Source: Pyrobaculum ferrireducens (GTDB lineage: Archaea > Thermoproteota > Thermoprotei > Thermoproteales > Thermoproteaceae). Taken from it: 64,000 bases of DNA. The stretch lies in contig NC_016645.1 of assembly GCF_000234805.1 (NCBI RefSeq), forward strand, positions 186,001 to 250,000, written 5' to 3'. The notes beneath the pieces are model-generated. The model was not told where the DNA came from. It searched no databases and was given only the letters and a program-made list of their open reading frames with translations. Within the stretch, counting starts at the first letter, position 1, and each line of letters starts with the position of its first letter. Both the position numbers and the translations under genes were made by a program. Shown piece by piece: positions 25,989 through 34,197 of this stretch.

Positions 25989-27851
25989 ATGCCAGTCGTA
26001 GCTTGCACGAGGGACTGCTACGACACCTGTATATTCAAGGCGGAGGCGGGCAACGGGGGCCTCAGACTGACGCCGATAGGCGAGTTTCCAACCCTTGGCT
26101 TCACCTGCGCGAGGGGGCGTGCGGATGTGAAGCGCCTCGCCTCGCCGAGGAGGGTGAAGGCACCTCTGCTCAGAGGGGAGAGGCAGGTGGTGGAGGTCAG
26201 CTGGGGCCGCGCCTTGTCCGAGCTCGCGGAGAGGATCAGAGAGGCCGATCCGAGCCGCGTATTGCACATAGACTACGACGGGAACCAGGGCCTGCTGACG
26301 TGGTACTACCCCCAGAGGCTTTTCAACCTCCTCAAAACCGCCTCCACCGACTATTCGATATGTAGCGCAGAGGGGCACGAGGCGATTAAGCTACACTGGG
26401 GGAGGTCCTACGGCGCCATGCCCGAGGAGCTGGGGAGGAGGCCGGTGGTTTTCTGGGCCCTCGACGCGGCGGCCTCCTTCATCCACGGCTGGGCCCTGGC
26501 CAAGAGGGGGAGGAAGCCTACCGCCGCCGTGGACGTGTTGTGGACAAACACGATGAAGCACGTGGACCTCCCCGTCCTCGTGAGGCCGGGGCGGGACGTC
26601 GTGCTGGCGCTGGGCCTCGCCCGGGAGTTAATCCGGCTGGAGGCCTACGACAGGGAGTTCGTGGAGAGGTACACATACGGCTTTGAGCAGTTTAGACAGT
26701 ACATAGAGAGCTTCACCCCCAAGTACGTGGAGGAGGAGGCGGGGGTGCCCAGAGAGGTCCTCCACCGGCTGGCTGAGTTCTACCTCAAGAAGCCTGTGAC
26801 AGTCATTGGCTTCGCCATTGGCCGCACTGAGAACGGCGGCGAGGCGGCGAGGGCCATATCGCTACTGCACGCGTTGCTGGGGGATCCCGGGGGCTTCTAC
26901 TACTCCAACACGGGGGCGTGGGGGATAGACTTCGCGTACCTCCGCGGCCTCTACGCCTCCAAGCCGAGCAGAACGGTGCCCATGGGCCTCGTCGGTACGT
27001 TAATACAGCAGTTCGACGTGGTGTACGTGTGGAACGCCAACCCGGTGCTGACGCTCCCCCAAGGGGATAGAATAGCGGAGGCCGCGGCGAGGGGCGACGT
27101 TACTCTGGCTGTGCACACCCCCCTCATGGACGAGACGTCCGAGGCCGCCCACATAGTGCTCCCCGCCCCCCTCTACCTCGAAAAGGACGATGTGGTGTAC
27201 AGCTACTGGCACAACTACCTCGTGTACAACTCAGCAGTGGCCGACCCCCCCGGCGAGGCGAGGAGGGAGACGTGGGTGGTGAAGAAGCTCGCCGAGCTTC
27301 TAGGCGCCGCCGAGCACCCATTAATGAAGGAAGATCCTTGGGACGCGGTGGACAGAGCCATCAAGGGCACCGGCGTCACGCTTAAGGAGCTCAAGGAGCG
27401 GGGCGTCGTCAAGCTGAGAAGCCCCGACTACTACAGCTACCCCACGGCGACGGGCAGGGTGGAGTTCTACAGCGTAACCGCCGCCAGCCGCGGGCTACAC
27501 CCCCTGCCACAGTACAGAAGGCCCCCCGAGGGGCTCTACATACTAACCTTCCCCCCAAACCCACTCTACACAAACAGCCAGTTTAGAGACGTCTACGGCG
27601 AACCTGAGCCCGTGATCTATGTAAACCCCGAGGACTACGTCGGCGACTGCGTGGTGCTGTACAACGACGCCGGCGAGGTGGTCCTGAGGGCTAGGCAGAG
27701 CCCAGACGTCCCGCGCGGCGTGTTGGCATACTACGGCATCGGCAGAGATCTAAAAGGTAAGCCCATCAACGCGGTGGCGAGAGGCGAGCCGGGCCCGTAC
27801 GGCGGCACCCCCAAGCTGTACACAACCTACGTAAAAATGAGGAGGTGTTGA
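25989..27851 (+). CDS. Molybdopterin (W/Mo-bisPGD) oxidoreductase
   Basis: A 620-residue member of the DMSO-reductase/formate-dehydrogenase superfamily. The N-terminal 4Fe-4S motif is CTRDCYDTC near residue 6 with the fourth Cys in GFTCARG near 38. The molybdopterin-binding region shows VWNANPVLTLPQGD and LPAPLYLEKDD; the residue after the cysteine motif does not identify the metal ligand with certainty. There is no twin-arginine signal, so it is probably cytoplasmic. No FeS or membrane subunit neighbours it, so the partner and the substrate are unknown; an orphan oxidoreductase or hydratase-type enzyme are both possible. Confidence 0.82.
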   Translation: MPVVACTRDCYDTCIFKAEAGNGGLRLTPIGEFPTLGFTCARGRADVKRLASPRRVKAPLLRGERQVVEVSWGRALSELAERIREADPSRVLHIDYDGNQGLLTWYYPQRLFNLLKTASTDYSICSAEGHEAIKLHWGRSYGAMPEELGRRPVVFWALDAAASFIHGWALAKRGRKPTAAVDVLWTNTMKHVDLPVLVRPGRDVVLALGLARELIRLEAYDREFVERYTYGFEQFRQYIESFTPKYVEEEAGVPREVLHRLAEFYLKKPVTVIGFAIGRTENGGEAARAISLLHALLGDPGGFYYSNTGAWGIDFAYLRGLYASKPSRTVPMGLVGTLIQQFDVVYVWNANPVLTLPQGDRIAEAAARGDVTLAVHTPLMDETSEAAHIVLPAPLYLEKDDVVYSYWHNYLVYNSAVADPPGEARRETWVVKKLAELLGAAEHPLMKEDPWDAVDRAIKGTGVTLKELKERGVVKLRSPDYYSYPTATGRVEFYSVTAASRGLHPLPQYRRPPEGLYILTFPPNPLYTNSQFRDVYGEPEPVIYVNPEDYVGDCVVLYNDAGEVVLRARQSPDVPRGVLAYYGIGRDLKGKPINAVARGEPGPYGGTPKLYTTYVKMRRC

Positions 27852-27879
27852 CTTTATTTATGCCCCCTTTCTGCTCTCC

Positions 27880-28035
27880 GGGCGTCCCTAGGGGCCTGGG
27901 GGGTCCCTGGTGATTCCCCGGACGGGGCCGCCAGGAGGGTCGGCGCCGCCCCTTCGGCGAGCCCGAATATAAGCGCAGTTTCGCCTCCCGGAGCCCTCGC
28001 GGGAGGCGGGGCGGGCGTCGGCATATCCATGTTTC
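27880..28035 (+). ncRNA. Candidate structured RNA, GC-rich, unidentified
   Basis: After a TATA-like ACTTTATTTA at 27851-27860, a very GC-rich stretch starts about 25 bases on. It holds nested inverted repeats: CCTGG...CCAGG enclosing CCCCG-GA-CGGGG (about 27914-27945), CGCCG...CGGCG (about 27950-27965) and GCCTCCCG...CGGGAGGC (about 27986-28010). No coding frame is visible. It lacks the conserved SRP or RNase P motifs I know, and could also be transcribed from the other strand. Confidence 0.35.
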
Positions 28036-28335
28036 TAGAAACAGATCCCCTATTTATGAATTAACGATCGGCACTTAATTACGCAGAGGCGGCGTCTGTT
28101 CACGTCAGACGCTCTTCTTGAGTTAACGTTTGACATTTTTCTTGATTCAGGAAGAACATACGGCGGCGAGTCAGGAAGAATATAGAAGGGAGAGTAGAAA
28201 GCTGTAGCTGGTTTTAAACCCTGGCGTATACGTGGGGGCTGTCCACTACGTCTATCTGGCCGTGGCCGGGGGGCGGGTGGCGTATGTGGGTGTGGGGAAG
28301 CGAGACTTTATTTAACCCACTCGCGTGGAGGGTAC
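28036..28335. other. Non-coding gap before the TatD-like gene
   Basis: AT-richer sequence with a 7-bp hairpin GCGTCTG/CAGACGC (28092-28112, 7-base loop) and two near copies of TCAGGAAGAA 26 bases apart (about 28147 and 28172). A GTG at 28232 opens a 27-codon frame (VHYVYLAVAGGRVAYVGVGK) that may be a remnant of a gene. CTTTATTTAAC at about 28305-28314 is the promoter of the next gene. Nothing else was seen. Confidence 0.4.
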
Positions 28336-29040
28336 GTGTTCGACAATCACATCCACTGCCACGAATTTCCGGGGGAAGAGCTCTCCCAGTACAGGGGGGA
28401 GTGGACTCTTGTGTGCGTCTCAGACGACCTTGCGTCGTCGAGAAAGACGGCGGAGCTAGACGGTGTGGTGCGGTGTCTGGGGATACACCCGTGGCAGGTG
28501 GAGAAGGCGGAGCCGGGGGACCTGTCCGCAGTCCTCCGCATGGTGGAGAAGTCGGAGGCGCCTTGCGTGGGAGAGGTAGGGCTGGACAAAAAGTTCGTCC
28601 CCCACAGCTACGGGAAGCAGGTGGAGTTCTTCCGCGAGTTCCTCCGCCTCGCCAGGGAGCTCGACTTGGTTGTGAACGTCCACGCCCCTGACGCGTGGGC
28701 CGACGCCGTAGATATGCTGAGAAGGGCAGACGTGGACAGGGCCCTCATCCACTGGTACACGGGGCCCCTCGACCTGCTAGAAACCATCCGCGACCTCGGC
28801 TACTACATCTCGATAAACCCCGCGGTGGCCATACAGAAGAAGCACCAGGAGGTCGCCAAAAACGCCGACCGGAGAATTGTCCTTCTGGAGAGCGACGGGC
28901 CGTACGAATATAGGGGGATGAGACTGGCGCCCCCCGCCATTAGAAACACGGTGGAGAAGCTGGCGGAGCTCTGGGGAACCCCCACAGACCACGTCGTAGA
29001 GATCGTGGAGGCAAACGCCAGGCGCCTATGGCGTCTGTAG
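28336..29040 (+). CDS. TatD-family metal-dependent hydrolase
   Basis: A 234-residue amidohydrolase-fold protein of the TatD group (DNases or deacylases). Metal ligands: FDNHIHCHEF at the N-terminus, CVGEVGLDKKF near residue 78, NVHAPDA near 115, IHWYTG near 138, and LLESDGPYE near 185. The GTG start is 26 bases below CTTTATTTAAC. The stop overlaps the phosphatase start by 13 bases. A second TatD-like gene lies at 52934. The usual TatD role in DNA repair or degradation is family knowledge, not shown here. Confidence 0.85.
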   Translation: MFDNHIHCHEFPGEELSQYRGEWTLVCVSDDLASSRKTAELDGVVRCLGIHPWQVEKAEPGDLSAVLRMVEKSEAPCVGEVGLDKKFVPHSYGKQVEFFREFLRLARELDLVVNVHAPDAWADAVDMLRRADVDRALIHWYTGPLDLLETIRDLGYYISINPAVAIQKKHQEVAKNADRRIVLLESDGPYEYRGMRLAPPAIRNTVEKLAELWGTPTDHVVEIVEANARRLWRL

Positions 29041-29867
29041 AGGAGATAGTGGACCTCCTGGCCAGGGTGAGGGCGAGAGGCGCCGGGTTTGTCCTGCGCC
29101 TAGAGGGCAGATACACGGCGGTTGGGGATCTGCACGGCGACGTGGACACTCTGGAGAAGGTACTGGAGGAGTGGCCCGCGCCCTACCTCTTCCTAGGCGA
29201 CTACGTGGACAGGGGAAACAGAGGCCTGGAGGTGGTGACCCAGGTGTTCCAGCTATACGTCGAGGGGAAGGCGGTTGTGTTGAGAGGCAACCACGAGTCG
29301 CCCCTCATGAACATCGACGGCGGCTTCCTAGACGAGCTCTGCGAAAAACTGGGGAGGCGGTGCGGCTACATCTACAAGGAGTTTGAAAAAACCTTCGCCT
29401 CTCTACCGTTAGCGGCGCTGTTGAACGGCAGGGTGGTTGCGTTGCACGGCGGCATCCCGCTGAGAGACGACATGAGCCCCGCGACGCTGGGAGAACTAGA
29501 AAAAATATCAGGAGACCTAACCACCCCCCAAGACCCACTGGCGTTCCAAGTACTGTGGAACGACCCCTGTCCCTGCGACAAATACGCCCCAAGCCCCCGG
29601 GGCCCCGGCATATGGCTCTTCGGGAGGGAAGCCACCAAGGCCTTCCACAGGACGCACAACACGGCCACTGTCTTGAGGGGCCACACCTACATACCCCAGG
29701 GCTGCGCCTCCCACCACGGAGGCGCCGTAGTCACGGTCTTCACCTCAACCGCGGGGCCCTACAGAAAAACCAGACCCAAGATAGCGCTGGTCGACGACGC
29801 GGTCCAGGTCTACGACTTAGATGCAAAGAAGCCTGCCCAGTGCCCCGAGGACGTAGACGTGTTTTAA
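29028..29867 (+). CDS. PPP-family serine/threonine phosphatase
   Basis: A 279-residue archaeal PP1-type protein phosphatase with the three metal-site motifs GDLHGD near residue 33, GDYVDRGN near 57 and RGNHES near 87, plus the later HGGIP near 140 and RGHTYIPQG near 218. It would remove phosphate from Ser/Thr in the cytoplasm; archaeal members are Mn2+-dependent. It is coupled to the TatD-like gene by a 13-base overlap and ends in a 4-base convergent overlap with dcd. Confidence 0.93.
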   Translation: MASVEEIVDLLARVRARGAGFVLRLEGRYTAVGDLHGDVDTLEKVLEEWPAPYLFLGDYVDRGNRGLEVVTQVFQLYVEGKAVVLRGNHESPLMNIDGGFLDELCEKLGRRCGYIYKEFEKTFASLPLAALLNGRVVALHGGIPLRDDMSPATLGELEKISGDLTTPQDPLAFQVLWNDPCPCDKYAPSPRGPGIWLFGREATKAFHRTHNTATVLRGHTYIPQGCASHHGGAVVTVFTSTAGPYRKTRPKIALVDDAVQVYDLDAKKPAQCPEDVDVF

Positions 29868-30394
29868 CACTCGCCCCTTAAGCCCTTGGGCGGGGTGACG
29901 CCCCTCTGCCCCTGGTAGAGGCCGGCGTACTGCGCCCTGCCCTCCGCCTTGACGAGGACTAGGTGCAGGAAGCGCATGCCCCTCCTCAGCACAATGGTGT
30001 TGGGGCTGTTGTTTACAACTTCTATCGTTATGTTGCCCTCAAAACCCGCGTCGACGATCGTCGGAGGTATGACAAGCCCGTAGCGAGCCAGGGTGGAGCG
30101 GAGGTTCGCGAGGCCCACCACGTCGTCGGGCATCTTGACGTACTCCTCCGTTGTGAGCAGGACGAAGTTGCGGGGCGGTATCACCACCTCGTCGGCCTTC
30201 ACAATGCGGAATAGATGCCTCGCGTTTTCAAGCTCACATGGGGCCACCACGGACCCCTCGTAGGCGTAGAGTGCATACTCGCCGCCTATCCGCAAGTCGA
30301 GGCCGTTCTCCCTGACCGTGTCCGGGTAGAGGGGATCCACCCTAAGCCTCCCCGTCGAGATTAGTTTTTTCAACTCGTCGTTTGCCAGAATCAT
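29864..30394 (-). CDS. dcd: dCTP deaminase
   Basis: Converts dCTP to dUTP in thymidylate supply. The 176-residue protein shows the trimeric dUTPase-fold motifs: LDLRIGG near residue 32, RSTLARYGL near 99, and the catalytic-Glu segment VDAGFEGNITIEVVN near 113. Length is typical of archaeal dcd (about 175). A bifunctional deaminase/dUTPase is conceivable, but the sequence alone does not settle it. Confidence 0.93.
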   Translation of the reverse strand: MILANDELKKLISTGRLRVDPLYPDTVRENGLDLRIGGEYALYAYEGSVVAPCELENARHLFRIVKADEVVIPPRNFVLLTTEEYVKMPDDVVGLANLRSTLARYGLVIPPTIVDAGFEGNITIEVVNNSPNTIVLRRGMRFLHLVLVKAEGRAQYAGLYQGQRGVTPPKGLRGEC

Positions 30395-30486
30395 GCCTAA
30401 TTAATGGGGTGCGTTAAAAGGGCTGTAGCCAGTATACGTCGCCATTCCCAACAATACTCTTATATTCCCCCGGCGGGGTGGTGGCG

Positions 30487-30990
30487 ATGGATCTGAGACA
30501 GCTAGTTGAGTCAGTATCGCAGTACATGAGCCACCCCGTTGTGGGGGGCTGGATGTGGTTTATGATAATTGCCTTCGCCATCGCGTTCATAGCATCGATG
30601 CCGCCGAGGCGGCCGCTGTCCGGGTGGGTTGGCGACTTCTTCATCAAGTGGGGCCTGGCCGGGATTCTGGTGTGGTTCGTGGTCAACGGGATATGGGCCA
30701 TACGGGAAGTCATGGGGCAGAGGCTGATACTGCCCTTCACGCCGCTCGAGGGCTACCTGGAGTACGCCTCTGTGTGGAGCGCGGTGCTGACTGGGATGGC
30801 CACCTTCCTCTTCTTCGGGTCTACGCTGTTGCTCAGAGCAATATTCGCACGTGAGGAGCTCCCCAGCGGCGTTGTTTACTACAGACAGGAGGTGGTTATC
30901 GCGAACCCCGACGCCAACGTGGCGGCGCCGCAGGCCGAGAAGAGAAAGGCGCCGGTAGTGGTGGTGGACAACAGGAAAAAGAGGCGCTAG
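30487..30990 (+). CDS. Hypothetical membrane protein, three TM segments
   Basis: A 167-residue protein with transmembrane segments at about 22-40 (WFMIIAFAIAFIA), 55-72 (WGLAGILVWFVVNGIW) and 100-120 (WSAVLTGMATFLFFGSTLLL), and a basic cytoplasmic tail ending RKAPVVVVDNRKKRR. I chose ATG 30487 because a CTTATATT box at about 30459-30466 fits a leaderless start there; GTG codons at 30478 and 30481 are alternatives. No family was recognised. Confidence 0.6.
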   Translation: MDLRQLVESVSQYMSHPVVGGWMWFMIIAFAIAFIASMPPRRPLSGWVGDFFIKWGLAGILVWFVVNGIWAIREVMGQRLILPFTPLEGYLEYASVWSAVLTGMATFLFFGSTLLLRAIFAREELPSGVVYYRQEVVIANPDANVAAPQAEKRKAPVVVVDNRKKRR

Positions 30991-31259
30991 CCCGGGTGGA
31001 TGTAGGCTAGTATCAAAACCACGTCCTCTTTTTTCACAGGCGTAGAGAGGCCGGACAGTAGCCTTATGTCTACGTCGTTCACGGCTATGTATATGTCGGC
31101 TCTCGGCCTCCCGTCCTCCCCCACCACGCGTCGGTACAGCTTCTGGGAAACGGCAGACAAGTTGCTGAGCACCTCCTTGACCGTAGCCCCCTCCACCTCT
31201 AGCTCGTCCCTTCCACCCGCGAGGGCCACAAGCACCCCGGCGAGCTTAACCCTGGGCAC
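30987..31259 (-). CDS. MoaD/ThiS-like ubiquitin-fold protein
   Basis: A 90-residue beta-grasp protein in the MoaD/ThiS/SAMP group of sulfur carriers or protein modifiers (VKLAGVLVALAGGRDELEVEGATVKEVL, IYIAVNDVDIRLLSGLSTPVKKEDVVLILAYIHPG). The expected C-terminal Gly-Gly is replaced by HPG, so the standard adenylation and thiocarboxylation is in doubt and a non-carrier role or post-translational trimming would be needed. It starts at GTG 31259 and converges with the upstream membrane protein gene. Confidence 0.6.
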   Translation of the reverse strand: MPRVKLAGVLVALAGGRDELEVEGATVKEVLSNLSAVSQKLYRRVVGEDGRPRADIYIAVNDVDIRLLSGLSTPVKKEDVVLILAYIHPG

Positions 31260-31310
31260 CTCTATGTAGTAGCTTTAATATATAACTCTGTTTAGGAAGG
31301 CGATAAAGGC

Positions 31311-32776
31311 AACTGCAAGCCTCGACCTTTAGGGCGGGGTAAAGCTTTTTAGCAGACATTAATTTAAGCATGGTGGTAACGAGGTCCGTCGCCGTCCCGC
31401 TTCTACTGGACGGGAACCAGCTTCTGGACTACCTGGAGCTGGAGAGAGGGTACAGAAAAGCGAAGAAGGCCGTGGTGGGCCACCTCGTCCAGACGTATAG
31501 GGGAAAGAAGGCAAAACTTCTTCAAGGTGTGGGGCGAGGTTAAGGAGGCCGTCAAGCAGACTGGACTCCCCTTCGCCTACCAGCAACAGGCAGTGAAGGA
31601 CGCCGTGGAGGCCTACAACTCGTGGGCTGAAGCTGGGGGAAAGCCTCCCGCGGTTAGGCGCGTCTCCCCCTACGGAGACGAAAGGGCTTGGCGGTTTGAT
31701 AGACTAACTGCCATCTCTCTACGTCTTATGAGCGGCCGCATAGTGGCGGAGCTCTGGCCTCACAAGCGGTTCTGGCTCTACGAGTGGCTTGCCAAGACGG
31801 GCAGGGCCACAAGGGCCTCCACGATTAGGCTGAGGCGCGTCGGAAACCGAGTTTACGCCGTCTTCGTATACGAGGTGGAGCCGGAGGCGCCGAGGGAGCC
31901 TACAGCTGTAGTCGCTTTCGACGTGAACGAGAACACCATCGTCGCGGCTAGAGTCGACCTTAAAGCCACGGTAGACAGAGTCGCCCAGTGGAACCGGCAG
32001 TGGGTGCAACCCCCCATCTCGATTAAGGTGCTCCTCACCGACTTCGGAAGGCTGGCCAAGCGCTACGGCGCGATCAGAAGGAGGTGGGCGGAGGAGCTCT
32101 CCGTAGAGATAAACGGGAAGAGAACGTCTGGCGCCCACACGAGGGAGTACAAGAAGAGAGTCAAGAGGTTGAGGGAGGGGGACAGAAAGCGGGATAGGGT
32201 CAACAGGATAGCTCACGCGCTTACTAAAGAGCCTACCATTCTAGTAACGGAGAACGTGGGCAAGAAGCCGCAGGAGGAAATGATTGTGGACAAAAGGAGT
32301 CCACAGCTGAGGCACCGCATAAAGCAGACGCCTATGAAGGCAGTAGTCGGCAAGGTAGCCGACAAGGCGACTGAACGCGGCTTAAGGTTGGTGCTTGTGT
32401 CTTCGTACAAGAACTCGCAGATCTGCCCAATACACGGAGAGCGGCTGTCCTTCCCGACGGAGCCTAAGATAGGCCTCTGCCCAAGGGGACACTGGGTACA
32501 CAGAGATGTCGCGGCTGTGTTGAATATGCTGTGGAGGGCTGTGGAGAGGCTAGAGCCGGAATACTCGGAGATCGTAAAACAAGCACTATCCACTGTGGAC
32601 GAGAAGATACTGGAGGAGTGGAGCAGGACAGTCCTCGAAGCCGAAGGGCCCGACGTGCTGGCCCGGGCCAGCCCCATGACCCCGCCGGGCGAGGAGACGG
32701 TGATCCCGGCGGGGATCGAGGGCGCCCATGAGCCGCCCTAAGGGAACCTCCGCCCCTCAGGGCGGGGAGGAGGTCA
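31311..32776 (+). mobile_element. TnpB-only insertion element (IS200/IS605 group, IS1341-like)
   Basis: The left end holds CGACCTTTAGGGCGGGG (31323-31339) and the right end CCGCCCCTCAGGGCGGGG (32750-32767), both with the shared AGGGCGGGG core and a short hairpin typical of archaeal IS605 termini. Between them is one gene, a broken tnpB; no TnpA (Y1 transposase) is present, so the element depends on a helper. The right-end region, immediately after tnpB, would be where a TnpB guide RNA is encoded. Exact ends are uncertain by several bases. Confidence 0.65.
31371..32741 (+). pseudogene. tnpB: TnpB RNA-guided nuclease, frameshifted
   Basis: The N-terminus (ATG 31371: VTRSVAVPLLLDGNQLLDYLELERGYRKAK) is in one frame and the rest, from about 31520 (FFKVWGEVKEAVKQTG onward), in another. 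Removing the C at 31517 in AAAACTTCTTC restores a single frame of about 455 codons. The RuvC triad is kept (Asp in AFDVNENTI, Glu in VTENVG, Asp in HRDVAAVLNML) along with a zinc-finger-like CPIHG and CPRGH. The core domain therefore looks recently broken, or the break is a sequencing error. Confidence 0.75.
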
Positions 32777-33219
32777 GCTGCTCCAAATACGGCCCCGTCG
32801 TCGTCGGGTGGGACGGCGCTAGGATCTTCACGAACCCCGCTGGTTGCTCTCGGTGGGTGTCTCTCCGGGAGCTTGTCGGCGAGGTGAGGCTGGAGGGAGT
32901 GGACAGGCGGCTTCTATATCTGCTGGGGGTGCCGAGGGGCTACGTCACGACCTACAAGCTATACGCCGAGGTGCTGGGCACGAGCCCCCGGCACGTGGGG
33001 AGGCTAATGGCTTCAAACCCCCTCCCCGTCGTCCTGCCCTGCCACCGGGTGGTTAAGAGCGATCTGTCGCTGGGGGGCTACACGGCAGGGGTGGAGGTGA
33101 AGAGGGCCCTCCTCGCCTACGAAGGTGCGCTGTGTGGGGGTAGGCCTTGCCGCGTCGCCAGGCCTCGGCTTGTGGAGGACTGGGGAGTGGCGCTTCTGGA
33201 AAGCCTGGGACTTCGTTGA
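32728..33219 (+). CDS. ogt: Methylated-DNA-protein-cysteine methyltransferase
   Basis: Repairs O6-alkylguanine by transferring the alkyl group to its own cysteine, in VLPCHRVV near residue 103; the RxxGxxL DNA-reading helix (GTSPRHVGRLMASNP) precedes it. The domain itself begins about residue 20 (KYGPVVVGWDGARIF). The only good start, ATG 32728, lies in the last codons of tnpB, and the next in-frame start (GTG about 32858) would cut into the fold. So the N-terminal 20 residues (MSRPKGTSAPQGG) come from the insertion element's right end. Confidence 0.85.
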   Translation: MSRPKGTSAPQGGEEVSCSKYGPVVVGWDGARIFTNPAGCSRWVSLRELVGEVRLEGVDRRLLYLLGVPRGYVTTYKLYAEVLGTSPRHVGRLMASNPLPVVLPCHRVVKSDLSLGGYTAGVEVKRALLAYEGALCGGRPCRVARPRLVEDWGVALLESLGLR

Positions 33220-33257
33220 GGGGGGTAATGTTATATATAGACTTCGCTTTTTGGACT

Positions 33258-33488
33258 ATGCCAGTGAGAGTGAGAATTGACAGATCTAGGTGCGTCGTGG
33301 CGCATTTCTGCCTATTCTACGCCCCCACGGTCTTCATACCGGGAGACGGGGGGAAGCCGGTTGTCTCCTCTGAGTATGCAAAGGACGGTAGCGTCGAGGA
33401 GGGGGTTGTGCCTGACGAGCTCTACGAACAGGTCAGGGAGGCTGAGAGGCACTGCCCCTCGAGGGCTATTAAGGTGTACAGGGAATGA
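33258..33488 (+). CDS. 3Fe-4S/4Fe-4S single-cluster ferredoxin
   Basis: A 76-residue electron carrier. The cluster cysteines are seen as CVVAHFC (C-x5-C) near residue 13 and a CP motif (HCPSRAIKV) near residue 67, so at least three ligands for one cluster. The central position of the usual CxxCxxC is not cysteine, which fits a 3Fe-4S or an Asp-ligated 4Fe-4S ferredoxin. ATG 33258 is 25 bases below GTTATATATAG. Its stop overlaps the HAD phosphatase start by four bases. Confidence 0.75.
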   Translation: MPVRVRIDRSRCVVAHFCLFYAPTVFIPGDGGKPVVSSEYAKDGSVEEGVVPDELYEQVREAERHCPSRAIKVYRE

Positions 33489-34102
33489 GGTACAGGGCGG
33501 TTATCCTCGACGTCGACGGCGTTGTGACGCCTTTCCGCTCCGCGTGGCAGAGGCTACACGCGGTTCTGGGCACCGACGGCTCTCTGAACCGGGCGCTGTA
33601 CAAGCTGGGGGTTATTGACTACTACGAGTGGGCGCTTTACGACGCCTTGCTTTGGCACGGCGCCCCGAGGGGGGTTGTGGAGGCGTATTTCCAAACGACT
33701 AGGGGGCTGGAGGCCTTGTGCAACGTGTTGCGGGAGGCGGGTGTGTACACCGTCGCCGTTTCGGCGGGGGTGGGCTACACCAGGAGGGTGTCTCACTGCT
33801 TCCACTTCTACGTGGTGAACGACCTGGTGTATAGAGACGGGGCTGTGTACTCGGTGTCTGTCTCCGTGAGTGACAAAAATAAGGAGGAAGTGGCCGGCAA
33901 GATTCTTGAGCACCTCGGCGTGGGGTGGGAGGAGGCCGTGGCGGTGGGAGACGGCGAGGCCGACCTGCCCATGTTGAGGAGGGCTGGCTACTCCATTGCG
34001 TTTAACCCAGCCAGCGAGGAGGTCGCCAGGGCGGCTAAGGCGGTTATTAGGGCTGAGTCGCTTCACCCCCTGGCCAAGTTTTTAAAGGCCTTGTTAAGAT
34101 AG
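33485..34102 (+). CDS. HAD-family phosphatase
   Basis: A 205-residue haloacid-dehalogenase-superfamily hydrolase. Motif I is ILDVDGVVTPF (nucleophile Asp), motif II is near VAVSAGV, motif III Lys is in SDKNKEEVA, and motif IV is VGDGEADLPML near residue 157. A cap of helices lies between motif I and II. Resembles phosphoserine-phosphatase-type proteins, but the substrate is not decided. The C/D sRNA follows directly after its stop. Confidence 0.82.
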   Translation: MRYRAVILDVDGVVTPFRSAWQRLHAVLGTDGSLNRALYKLGVIDYYEWALYDALLWHGAPRGVVEAYFQTTRGLEALCNVLREAGVYTVAVSAGVGYTRRVSHCFHFYVVNDLVYRDGAVYSVSVSVSDKNKEEVAGKILEHLGVGWEEAVAVGDGEADLPMLRRAGYSIAFNPASEEVARAAKAVIRAESLHPLAKFLKALLR

Positions 34103-34158
34103 GTTGTGATGACCACATCCGATTTTGAGTTGTGATGGGGCCGTCCCAGGCTGACGAT
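34103..34158 (+). ncRNA. C/D box sRNA (2'-O-methylation guide)
   Basis: Box C TGATGA (34107-34112), 12-base guide CCACATCCGATT, box D' TTGA (34125-34128), 4-base spacer, box C' TGATGG (34133-34138), 12-base guide GGCCGTCCCAGG, box D CTGA (34151-34154). A TTTTTAAAG box near 34079-34086 lies 26 bases upstream. The geometry is ideal. By N+5, the D guide targets the fifth base (G) of CCUGGGACGGCC, and the D' guide the fifth base (G) of AAUCGGAUGUGG. Targets were not searched. Confidence 0.85.
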
Positions 34159-34197
34159 CAGCCCTATAGAGATATATAGCGGGTATTTGGGTGGGCT

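Noticed and set aside
27880-28035. Identification of the GC-rich block as SRP or standard RNase P RNA
   Set aside because: SRP RNA is clearly at 38482-38809, and the usual RNase P conserved segments are not visible, so it is left as an unidentified candidate.
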